Positions 1-5,924 of a stretch of 8,972 nucleotides of DNA are shown one piece after another. Positions within the stretch are counted from its first letter, which is position 1; each line of letters begins with the position of its first letter. The stretch is taken from positions 1-8,972 of the forward strand of contig JAHRHW010000165.1 of NCBI GenBank assembly GCA_019100305.1, read 5' to 3'. The DNA is from Candidatus Thiodiazotropha taylori (GTDB taxonomy: Bacteria > Pseudomonadota > Gammaproteobacteria > Chromatiales > Chromatiaceae). The translations under genes and the position numbers were made by a program. The notes beneath the pieces were generated by a model that was not told the DNA's origin, did no database searches, and worked only from the letters and a program-made list of their open reading frames with translations.

Positions 1-285
1 TACAACTTTACAATCAGGGGTGCAGCAACAGGACAGGTAATGCCTGCTGGGACAACCATAACCTTCTCGACAACCAATGGTAGTATCGAGACAGCCAGTA
101 ACTTTGTCATACCCAGTACCAATGCAAATGCTCGTTTGGCATCCCAGGCAAGTGTTGTTGATTATAGAGTTGCACTGGTTCCAACGGAAAACAGAAACCC
201 TGGTGATGAAACAGGCGTGCTGACAATACGCGTGACAACCCCAAGTGGCGCAACGACAACGGGTTATGTCATTGTTAACGATTAA
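1..285 (+). CDS. C-terminal end of an Ig-like surface/secreted protein (5' partial)
   Basis: The reading frame is open from the first base of the window to a TAA at 283-285, so this is the last 94 residues of a longer protein; the internal ATG at 40 is probably not the true start. The segment is rich in Thr, Ser, Asn, Val and Gly, with alternating hydrophobic residues (for example AGTTITFSTTNGSI and TGVLTIRVTTPSG). This is the look of a bacterial Ig-like beta-sandwich repeat of the Big_1/invasin type found in extracellular proteins. It has no Cys, no C-terminal membrane anchor and no LPXTG-like sorting signal; it simply ends in a beta strand followed by VND. Its base composition is a little more AT-rich than the mla genes. 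A strong terminator follows 22 bases after the stop, so it is a separate transcription unit from mlaF. The Ig-like assignment comes from composition and strand pattern, not a signature motif, and the full-length function cannot be judged. Confidence 0.6.
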   Translation, partial: YNFTIRGAATGQVMPAGTTITFSTTNGSIETASNFVIPSTNANARLASQASVVDYRVALVPTENRNPGDETGVLTIRVTTPSGATTTGYVIVND

Positions 286-306
286 CCGCTGACAGGCATA
301 TCATTC

Positions 307-340
307 AAAAACCCTGCCTTTCTAAGGCAGGGTTTTTTTA
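307..340 (+). terminator. Rho-independent terminator after the Ig-like gene
   Basis: A perfect 10-bp stem (ACCCTGCCTT at 311-320 with AAGGCAGGGT at 324-333) closes on a 3-base loop TCT and is followed by a T run (333-339). A-T pairs from 307-310 extend the stem into the T run. The A tract on the left also allows some bidirectional function. It ends transcription of the upstream gene and insulates the mla operon. Confidence 0.93.
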
Positions 341-405
341 TTGGGGAGGTATTATTGAATACAATCAACTGATTCGATTATGTTGTAACATGTTAGGCAT
401 ATACC

Positions 406-434
406 TTGACGCTTCCCCACCACAAAGACACAAT
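406..434 (+). promoter_or_regulatory. Candidate sigma70 promoter for mlaFEDB
   Basis: TTGACG at 406-411 matches the -35 consensus at five of six positions. After exactly 17 bases comes CACAAT at 429-434, which matches the -10 consensus at four of six. Transcription would begin near 441, giving a leader of about 40 bases before the mlaF start at 481. It lies just downstream of the terminator, where a promoter for the operon is expected. A perfect 10-bp palindrome TAACATGTTA (386-395) lies just upstream and might be an operator. Evidence is from sequence match only. Confidence 0.5.
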
Positions 435-480
435 GCTATCCATCTTCCTCATATGCTGAGCATGAAGCTCTGAAACCACA

Positions 481-1296
481 GTGAACAACTCACCACCGCT
501 CGTAAGAATCAGAGATCTGCACTTCCACCATGGAGATCGCCCGATTTTCCAAGGGGTCGATATCGATATCCCCCGTGGCAAGGTGACAGCTATCATGGGT
601 CCCAGCGGTACCGGTAAGACCACCTTGTTGAAGTTGATCGGCGGCCAATTGCGCCCGACCCGGGGCAGCATCGAGGTTGATGGTCAGGATGTGCACAAGC
701 TCTCCCGTAAGGCGCTCTATCAACTGCGGATGCGGATGGGCATGCTGTTTCAGAGCGGAGCCCTGCTGACCGATCTCTCGGTCTATGACAATGTGGCCTA
801 CCCGTTGCGGGAGCACACCAATCTGCCGGAGTCGATGATCCGTCGTCTGGTATTGATGAAGCTCGAAGCGGTTGGACTGCGGGGGGCCAGGGAGCTGATG
901 CCCTCAGAGCTTTCCGGCGGTATGGCCAGGCGAGTCGCCCTCTCCCGAGCAATTGCCCTGGATCCCATGATGGTGATGTACGATGAGCCGTTCACCGGCC
1001 AGGATCCGATCTCCATGGGGGTGTTGGCGCAACTGGTGAGGCGCTTGAACGATGCGGTCGGTCTGACCAGTATTCTGGTCTCCCATGATGTTGAGGAGAC
1101 GGCCGGTATCTCCGATTTGATCTATGTGATCTCCGGAGGCAAGGTAATCGAATCAGGTGCGCCCGACGCCTTGATGGACTCCAACTCACCGGCGGTCAAG
1201 CAGTTCATGGGAGGGCTGCCGGATGGTCCGGTAGGTTTCCACTATCAGGCGCCGTCCCTGTCTGAAGACCTGCTGAGTATGCGGGGGGCAAAGTAG
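481..1296 (+). CDS. mlaF: MlaF, ATP-binding subunit of the Mla phospholipid ABC transporter
   Basis: This 271-residue cytoplasmic ATPase powers the MlaFEDB complex, which moves glycerophospholipids between the outer and inner membranes to keep outer-membrane lipid asymmetry. All ABC motifs are present: Walker A GPSGTGKT (40-47), Q-loop Gln91, signature LSGGM (144-148), Walker B MVMYDEP (164-170) with catalytic Glu169, and H-loop His202. The length matches E. coli MlaF (about 270 aa). The C-terminal tail after residue 240 (QFMGGLPDGPVGFHY) is typical of MlaF and contacts MlaB in the known complex. The start is GTG at 481: an in-frame stop lies at 463-465 and no ATG falls between. The ribosome site is weak (GAAG at 464-467, far from the start). 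It is the first gene of the operon, and its TAG shares one base with the GTG of mlaE, indicating translational coupling. Confidence 0.95.
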   Translation: MNNSPPLVRIRDLHFHHGDRPIFQGVDIDIPRGKVTAIMGPSGTGKTTLLKLIGGQLRPTRGSIEVDGQDVHKLSRKALYQLRMRMGMLFQSGALLTDLSVYDNVAYPLREHTNLPESMIRRLVLMKLEAVGLRGARELMPSELSGGMARRVALSRAIALDPMMVMYDEPFTGQDPISMGVLAQLVRRLNDAVGLTSILVSHDVEETAGISDLIYVISGGKVIESGAPDALMDSNSPAVKQFMGGLPDGPVGFHYQAPSLSEDLLSMRGAK

Positions 1297-2075
1297 TGTT
1301 GGATATCTTCGCCAGATTCGGTCGAGTCGGTTTGGCTGCGCTGGAGCGACTGGGGCGTGGTCACCTATTGCTGTTACAGATTCTGCTGGGTCTCACCAGC
1401 CTGCTGCCTCGGCCAAAGCTGCTGGCTGCCCAGATCCACAGTATCGGTGTGCGTACCACCACAATCATTGTGGTCTCCGGATTGTTCGTCGGTATGGTGC
1501 TCGGTCTGCAGGGTTACTATGTGCTTTCCCAGTTCGGTGCTGAGGATAGCCTGGGAGTGATGGTGGCCGCCTCTCTGGTGCGTGAATTGGGTCCGGTGGT
1601 TACCGCACTGCTGTTTGCCGGGCGTGCCGGGTCGGCACTGACCGCAGAGATTGGCCTGATGAAGGCAACTGAGCAGCTTTCGGGCTTGGAGATGATGGCT
1701 GTCGACCCGATTCGTCGTATTCTCTCCCCCAGATTCTATGCCGGGTTCATCTCCATGCCCCTGCTGGCCGCCATGTTCAGCGCGATTGGTGTGATCGGTG
1801 GTTATTTTGTCAGTGTGGGATTACTTGGGGTGGATGATGGCGCCTTTTGGAGTCAGATGCAGGCCAAGATCGACTGGAGCGAAGATGTGCTCAATGGTGT
1901 GATCAAGAGCTTTGTGTTCGGTTTCGTGTGTGCCTGGATCGCCCTTTTTCAGGGATATGATACGATCCCCACATCAGCGGGTGTCAGTCAGTCGACGACA
2001 CGGACGGTGGTTCACTCGGCACTCGCGGTGCTGGTACTTGATTTCGTACTGACCGCATTAATGTTTGGAGGCTAA
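1296..2075 (+). CDS. mlaE: MlaE, permease subunit of the Mla phospholipid transporter
   Basis: This inner-membrane permease has 259 residues, nearly the E. coli length (260). The MlaE-family core is intact: an amphipathic N-terminal interface helix (about 1-45), hydrophobic segments at about 54-78, 98-112, 146-178, 203-219 and 238-257, and the conserved block from SLVRELGP (93-100) through AGRAGSALTAEIG (108-120) to MAVDP (134-138). The AEIGLMKATEQ stretch is the cytoplasmic coupling region expected to meet MlaF. Two MlaE form the dimer that carries the MlaD hexamer. The start is a GTG overlapping the last base of the mlaF stop, with a G-rich run at 1283-1288 as ribosome site seven bases upstream. 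A strong GGAGG for mlaD (2067-2071) lies inside the end of this gene. No defects are visible. Confidence 0.95.
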   Translation: MLDIFARFGRVGLAALERLGRGHLLLLQILLGLTSLLPRPKLLAAQIHSIGVRTTTIIVVSGLFVGMVLGLQGYYVLSQFGAEDSLGVMVAASLVRELGPVVTALLFAGRAGSALTAEIGLMKATEQLSGLEMMAVDPIRRILSPRFYAGFISMPLLAAMFSAIGVIGGYFVSVGLLGVDDGAFWSQMQAKIDWSEDVLNGVIKSFVFGFVCAWIALFQGYDTIPTSAGVSQSTTRTVVHSALAVLVLDFVLTALMFGG

Positions 2076-2077
2076 TC

Positions 2078-2557
2078 ATGCAGACAAGACAGTTGGAGAT
2101 TACCGTCGGCTTCTTCATGGCACTGGGTCTTGTGGCACTCTTTTTCCTGGCAATGCAGGTCAGCAATCTTGCCAGTATCTCATCCGATGAGGGTTATACG
2201 ATAACCGCCCGCTTCGATAATATTGGTGGACTGAAAGTGCGCTCGCCGGTCTCCATGGCCGGTGTGAGAGTCGGTCGTGTGGTCGGCATCAGTTATGATC
2301 AGAGTAGCTTTGAAGCCGTGGTCACTCTCGCTATCGATCCTGAATTCAACCAGATCCCCGATGATAGTATCGCCAAGATCTACACCTCGGGCCTGCTGGG
2401 TGAGCAGTATGTCGGCTTGGATCCTGGGGGCAGTCTGGAGAGTCTGGAGCAGGACAGTGAATTGATGATGACTCAATCGGCACTGGTGCTGGAAGAGATC
2501 GTGGGGCAGTTTCTTTTCAGTAAAGCTGAAGAGAATGCCATGTCTGATGAGCCCTGA
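2078..2557 (+). CDS. mlaD: MlaD, MCE-domain lipid-binding subunit of the Mla transporter
   Basis: MlaD is anchored in the inner membrane by one N-terminal helix (about 9-28) and exposes a periplasmic MCE domain. Six copies form a ring with a central hydrophobic pore for phospholipid. The MCE domain spans about 40-117 and has the family blocks FDNIGGLKVRSPV (46-58), GVRVGRVVGI (62-71) and TSGLLGEQYVGLDPGG (103-118). The pore helix follows (SALVLEEIVGQFLFS, 134-148). The protein is 159 residues against 183 in E. coli, because the disordered tail after the pore helix is almost absent. The start is well fixed by GGAGG at 2067-2071, six bases before the ATG, and by only two bases between the mlaE stop and this start. 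In E. coli this protein exchanges lipid with MlaC, but the next gene here is mlaB, not mlaC. Confidence 0.95.
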   Translation: MQTRQLEITVGFFMALGLVALFFLAMQVSNLASISSDEGYTITARFDNIGGLKVRSPVSMAGVRVGRVVGISYDQSSFEAVVTLAIDPEFNQIPDDSIAKIYTSGLLGEQYVGLDPGGSLESLEQDSELMMTQSALVLEEIVGQFLFSKAEENAMSDEP

Positions 2558-2561
2558 TAGC

Positions 2562-2882
2562 ATGAGCGAAACAAAGCTGGAGCGGGTGGGGGCCTTCCAT
2601 TTCCAGCTGCACGGTGAGATGACCTTCACACATGCCAGGTCGCTATTGCTGCAGTCGGAAAGCCTGTTTGCCAACCTGCCCGATGTGGAGATCGATCTGA
2701 TGCGGGTGGAGAAGGCCGACAGTGCCGGACTCGCACTGATGCTTGAGTGGCTGGCCAGGGCTGCGGAACGGGATGCCAGGGTTATCTTTACAGAGGTACC
2801 CGAGATAATCCACTCAGTAGCCCGTCTCTGCCAGATTGAGTCACTGCTGACTGGACATATTGCGCAATCGAGTAGCGGCTAA
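2562..2882 (+). CDS. mlaB: MlaB, STAS-domain subunit of the Mla transporter
   Basis: This is a small cytoplasmic STAS protein of 106 residues (E. coli MlaB 97). It binds MlaF and is needed for assembly and activity of the MlaFEDB complex. The STAS core is visible: FHFQLHGEMTFTHA near the N-terminus, then VEIDLMRVEKADSAGLALML, where the DSAG loop is the site of the regulatory Ser/Thr in STAS proteins, and a helix LEWLARAAERDARVIF. The start is uncertain. In-frame ATGs lie at 2535, 2547 and 2562; the first two overlap the end of mlaD. The ATG at 2562 gives a family-like N-terminus (MSETKLERVGAF) and was chosen; none has a strong ribosome site (GAAGAG at 2528-2533 would suit 2535 only loosely). 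Translation is probably coupled to mlaD. A generic STAS protein is the alternative, but the position in the operon favours MlaB. Confidence 0.88.
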   Translation: MSETKLERVGAFHFQLHGEMTFTHARSLLLQSESLFANLPDVEIDLMRVEKADSAGLALMLEWLARAAERDARVIFTEVPEIIHSVARLCQIESLLTGHIAQSSSG

Positions 2883-3183
2883 GGTACCGGATTAATCGGT
2901 ACAATCTGCGTCTTGAGTCGGTACATTTTGATCGCCAATCGGTTTCACTCAGTCTTGTTCAGCGGTTGCATAACTTGATTTGTGACAATTTTTAGTGGAT
3001 TGGTCTAGAATAGGCCTTGAAATAATCTCTGTTTTAAGATTCAATATTCAATCCTATCCAGTCATTCCCCCTCGATACTGTTACTTGGCACGCGGTGTAT
3101 TACTGGATGCTTGGCATGAAGAATAGAAGCGGATCGACCCCGCTCAACACATCCCCAATCATTCAATTGGAGATCCTCAATCG
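2883..3183. other. Intergenic region mlaB-trxA with GGTAC repeat cluster and promoter
   Basis: These 301 bases contain no convincing gene. Directly after the mlaB stop is a near-palindrome at 2884-2902 (GTACC, one extra G, self-complementary GATTAATC, GGTAC). A further GGTACA follows at 2920-2925, so TCGGTACA occurs at 2897 and again at 2918, 21 bases apart. No T run follows, so this is not a standard terminator; a regulator site is possible but unproven. The middle of the region (2982-3011) holds the trxA promoter. The last 120 bases have CTTGGCA twice (3084 and 3110) and no clear structure. Confidence 0.5.
2982..3011 (+). promoter_or_regulatory. Candidate sigma70 promoter for trxA
   Basis: GTGACA at 2982-2987 matches the -35 consensus at five of six positions. 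TAGAAT at 3006-3011 matches the -10 consensus at five of six, with an 18-base spacer. Transcription would start near 3018, leaving about 165 bases of leader before trxA. A second, weaker pair follows: TTGAAA (3017-3022), 17 bases, TTCAAT (3040-3045). This may give tandem promoters. Their position between mlaB and trxA suggests that trxA is transcribed independently of the mla operon. Confidence 0.55.
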
Positions 3184-3510
3184 ATGAGTGAGCAGATTGT
3201 TCATATAACAGACGATTCGTTTGAATCTGATGTACTTCAATCAAATCAGCCGGTGCTGATTGATTACTGGGCCGAATGGTGTGGTCCTTGTAAGATGATC
3301 GCGCCCGTACTGGACGAAATTGCCAAAGAGTATGGCGATAAGTTGAAAGTGGCGAAATTGAATATTGACGAAAATCCGAATACACCACCGAAATACGGCA
3401 TTCGCGGCATACCGACCCTGATGTTGTTCAAGAACGGTGAAGTCGAGGCAACCAAGGTTGGTGCTGTCTCAAAATCGCAACTCGTGGCATTTATCGATAG
3501 TAATCTTTAA
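3184..3510 (+). CDS. trxA: Thioredoxin 1
   Basis: TrxA is a 108-residue cytoplasmic disulfide reductase that passes electrons from thioredoxin reductase to ribonucleotide reductase, PAPS reductase, methionine sulfoxide reductase and other targets. The active site WCGPCK is at 32-37 (Cys33 and Cys36), the buried Asp at 27, and the cis-Pro loop GIPT at 75-78 (Pro77). All correspond to E. coli Trx1 shifted by one residue. Length and fold are standard, with no extra domain or signal peptide. The ATG is preceded by GGAG at 3169-3172. It lies directly upstream of rho in the same direction, as in E. coli and many gammaproteobacteria, with no terminator between them, so readthrough into rho is possible. 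Confidence 0.97.
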   Translation: MSEQIVHITDDSFESDVLQSNQPVLIDYWAEWCGPCKMIAPVLDEIAKEYGDKLKVAKLNIDENPNTPPKYGIRGIPTLMLFKNGEVEATKVGAVSKSQLVAFIDSNL

Positions 3511-3695
3511 ACAGCAATCAGGCGCAGGACGTTTCGCCACTGTCTGCCAACATCCGACCTCGTAGACTCCTCGCTCCGTTCAGGCCTGAGCTGATAACCG
3601 ACAACGAAATCAAAATCCAGATATCAACCAACCCATTGCGGGCCGATTTCCTTCCAAACAACATTTCTCATAAACAACAATACCCCTGAACCATT
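3511..3695 (+). promoter_or_regulatory. rho leader: C-rich, G-poor untranslated region
   Basis: The 185 bases between trxA and rho have no clear gene and no terminator hairpin. The 95 bases just before the rho start contain 30 C but only 8 G and little predicted pairing, with many CA and CC steps. Such a C-over-G bias in unstructured RNA is the known property of Rho loading (rut) sites. In E. coli, rho is autoregulated by Rho-dependent termination in its leader, so the same control is likely here. There is no Shine-Dalgarno-like sequence before the rho ATG. A 10-bp palindrome TCAGGCCTGA lies at 3580-3589. Confidence 0.45.
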
Positions 3696-4952
3696 ATGAA
3701 CCTTACCGAATTAAAGAAAATGCCTGTGCCGGAACTGGCTGAACTTGCTACCAACATGAAAATTGAAGGTATGGCGAGGACACGAAAACAGGATCTGATC
3801 TTTGCCATTCTCAAAGCGCATGCGAAAAAAGGGGAAAGTATTTTCGGTGATGGGGTGTTGGAGATCCTGCAGGATGGTTTCGGTTTTCTCCGTTCGGCTG
3901 ACAGCTCCTACCTGGCGGGCCCGGATGATATCTATGTTTCACCGAGTCAGATTCGTCGCTTCAGTCTACGTACCGGTGACACCATCTCCGGAAAGATCAG
4001 ACCCCCCAAGGATGGTGAACGCTATTTTGCCTTGCTCAAGGTGGATAAGATCAACTATGACAAACCGGAGAATGCCAAAAGCAAAATCCTGTTTGAGAAC
4101 TTCACGCCACTGTTTGCCAATCAGCGCTTTCACCTGGAGATCGGTAACGGCAGTACCGAGGATATCACCGCCCGTACCATCGATCTCTGTGCGCCAATTG
4201 GTAAAGGCCAGCGTGGTTTGATCGTATCTCCGCCAAAAGCGGGTAAGACGATGATGCTGCAGAACATTGCCCAATCGATCACCCATAACCATCCTGAGTG
4301 CTATGTGATGGTACTGCTGATCGATGAGCGTCCTGAGGAGGTCACGGAGATGGCCCGCTCAGTACGAGGTGAAGTGATTTCGAGTACCTTCGATGAACCG
4401 GCCACCCGTCACGTACAGGTTGCCGAGATGGTTATCGAAAAGGCCAAACGACTGGTCGAACACAAACGTGATGTGGTGATTCTGCTCGACTCGATTACCC
4501 GCCTGGCCCGCGCCTACAACACGGTTGTACCCTCTTCGGGTAAGGTGTTGACCGGTGGTGTGGATGCCAATGCTTTGCATCGGCCAAAGCGCTTTTTCGG
4601 TGCGGCGCGAAATGTCGAGGAGGGCGGTTCGCTGACCATTCTGGCTACCGCACTGGTGGATACCGGTTCGCGTATGGACGATGTGATCTACGAGGAGTTC
4701 AAAGGTACCGGCAACATGGAAGTGCATCTTGATCGTCGGATTGCTGAGAAACGTATCTTCCCGGCCATCAATATCAACCGCTCAGGCACCCGCCGTGAAG
4801 AGCTGTTGATGAAACCGGATGAACTGCAGAAGATGTGGATTCTGCGTAAAATCCTCCACCCCATGGATGAACTGGCCGCGATGGAGTTTCTGTTCGATAA
4901 ACTCAAGGTCAGTAAGACCAATGACGAGTTCTTCGATGCCATGAAGGGTTGA
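3696..4952 (+). CDS. rho: Transcription termination factor Rho
   Basis: Rho is a hexameric RNA-dependent ATPase and helicase that releases RNA polymerase from untranslated C-rich transcripts. This 418-residue protein is nearly colinear with E. coli Rho (419). It has an N-terminal three-helix SAP-like domain (1-47), then the cold-shock-like primary RNA-binding domain with DGFGFLRS (60-67). The RecA-type motor follows: P-loop SPPKAGKT (178-185, Lys181, Lys184), catalytic Glu211, Walker B LLDS (263-266), Q-loop around 278-290 (PSSGKVLTGGVD), R-loop near VDTGS (321-325) and arginine finger Arg366 (NRSGTR). Positions known to contact bicyclomycin, such as Lys184, Ser266 and Arg269, are kept. The start matches the family N-terminus MNLTELK, though no ribosome site is visible, which fits tight or leader-dependent expression. 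No insertions are present. Confidence 0.98.
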   Translation: MNLTELKKMPVPELAELATNMKIEGMARTRKQDLIFAILKAHAKKGESIFGDGVLEILQDGFGFLRSADSSYLAGPDDIYVSPSQIRRFSLRTGDTISGKIRPPKDGERYFALLKVDKINYDKPENAKSKILFENFTPLFANQRFHLEIGNGSTEDITARTIDLCAPIGKGQRGLIVSPPKAGKTMMLQNIAQSITHNHPECYVMVLLIDERPEEVTEMARSVRGEVISSTFDEPATRHVQVAEMVIEKAKRLVEHKRDVVILLDSITRLARAYNTVVPSSGKVLTGGVDANALHRPKRFFGAARNVEEGGSLTILATALVDTGSRMDDVIYEEFKGTGNMEVHLDRRIAEKRIFPAININRSGTRREELLMKPDELQKMWILRKILHPMDELAAMEFLFDKLKVSKTNDEFFDAMKG

Positions 4953-5232
4953 TGCCGCCCCAAACAGACAGTTTACTAGGATTAGAAAAGTTCGCAAACG
5001 AACGCAAGTATGTATCAGGACTTGATCTAATGCAGTGCCTTAAACAGCCCAGTTAATAAAAGCGCGCGTCTTACCCCGGCAATCAACTGTCCGATTTTTG
5101 TTTGCGTCATTTGCAGACCTCTTTTGTTTTCCTATCTGCCGGTTTCTTAGCTCGACTATACTGAAGAGAGGGTGTGGCTAAGCTGCGGGCAGTCGGTTAC
5201 AGTTGAACTTTCCACACTGATTCGACCAAACA
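4953..5232. other. Intergenic region rho-murU; no gene, weak promoter signal
   Basis: These 280 bases separate rho from the murU operon. A short hairpin (GTTCG at 4990-4994, loop CAAA, CGAAC at 4999-5003) is not followed by T residues, so no intrinsic terminator for rho is recognised. T-rich pyrimidine stretches lie at 5093-5131. TATACT at 5157-5162 is a good -10 element (five of six), but its -35 is poor at any normal spacing. It would start transcription near 5169, about 64 bases before murU. No convincing small gene is seen on either strand. Confidence 0.4.
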
Positions 5233-5907
5233 ATGAAAGCCATGATTCTGGCCGCAGGGCGTGGAGAGCGGATGCGGCCGCTTACGGACTCCATTCCGAA
5301 ACCACTGCTCCCTGTCGCGGGCAAGCCACTCATCGTTCACCATATCGAAAGACTGGCGACAGCCGGTTACCGGGAAATCGTCATCAATCATGCCCATCTG
5401 GGAGAGATGATCGAAGAACGATTGGGCGAGGGGGATCAATGGGGGGTTGCTATCAACTATTCGGCAGAAGGTCATGCACTTGAGACGGGTGGTGGCATCT
5501 TTAATGCCTTACCCCTGTTGGGTGATTCTCCATTCCTGGTGATCAATGGGGATATCTGGTGTGATGTGAATCTTGCGGCACTCACACTTTCGCCAGAGGA
5601 TCTGGCCCATTTGGTGTTGGTGCCCAATCCACTGCATAACCCGCAAGGTGATTTTTATCTGCAGGATAAACGTCTCTCTGACCGGTCTGGAGAGAAGTTA
5701 ACCTTCAGTGGGATCGGTGTCTATGATCCTCAACTGTTTTGTGATTGTCGCGCCGGGGCATTTCCTTTGGCACCGCTGATTCGCCGGGCGATCAGCCTGG
5801 GCAGAGTCTCCGGTGAACGCCATTTGGGGGAGTGGATCGATGTGGGCACCCCGCAACGACTCGAAAAACTTGAGCAGAAACTCGACTCTTTCAGTAACAG
5901 TATCTAA
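5233..5907 (+). CDS. murU: MurU, N-acetylmuramate alpha-1-phosphate uridylyltransferase
   Basis: In Pseudomonas and relatives MurU joins UTP and MurNAc-1-phosphate to make UDP-MurNAc. This peptidoglycan recycling route bypasses de novo synthesis and the fosfomycin target MurA. The 224-residue protein has the nucleotidyltransferase signature LAAGRGERMRPLT (6-18), PKPLLPVAGKPLI (22-34), INHAHLG (51-57), the MurU-type block ETGGGIFNALPLLGD (84-98), the metal-binding Asp107 in NGDIWCD (105-111), and a second metal-site Asp203 in WIDVGT (201-206). Length and motifs fit MurU better than RmlA or GlmU, which are longer or carry extra domains; a generic sugar-1-phosphate nucleotidyltransferase is the alternative. 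MKAMILAAG is the normal family start, though no ribosome site is evident. The partner sugar kinase AmgK, often adjacent in pseudomonads, is not here: rho lies upstream, and a ligase gene follows after 17 bases in the same operon. Confidence 0.88.
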   Translation: MKAMILAAGRGERMRPLTDSIPKPLLPVAGKPLIVHHIERLATAGYREIVINHAHLGEMIEERLGEGDQWGVAINYSAEGHALETGGGIFNALPLLGDSPFLVINGDIWCDVNLAALTLSPEDLAHLVLVPNPLHNPQGDFYLQDKRLSDRSGEKLTFSGIGVYDPQLFCDCRAGAFPLAPLIRRAISLGRVSGERHLGEWIDVGTPQRLEKLEQKLDSFSNSI

Positions 5908-5924
5908 TTTTAAATAGGCACAGC

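Noticed and set aside
2180..2674. Minus-strand open frame of 164 codons across mlaD and mlaB
   Set aside because: Antisense to two well-supported genes, with no recognisable motif or ribosome site.
2975..2988. FNR-like site TTGAT-N4-GACAA upstream of trxA
   Set aside because: The left half-site is perfect but the right matches ATCAA at only three of five positions and overlaps the -35 element; too weak to call.
3062..3388. Minus-strand open frame covering the trxA upstream region and half of trxA
   Set aside because: It overlaps the active-site region of trxA in antisense and has no recognisable domain.
4990..5003. Hairpin GTTCG-CAAA-CGAAC downstream of rho as a terminator
   Set aside because: Only a 5-bp stem and no T run follows, so it does not meet the pattern of an intrinsic terminator.
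5172..5483. Plus-strand open frame overlapping the start of murU
   Set aside because: It is out of frame with murU across the conserved nucleotidyltransferase signature and shows no domain of its own.
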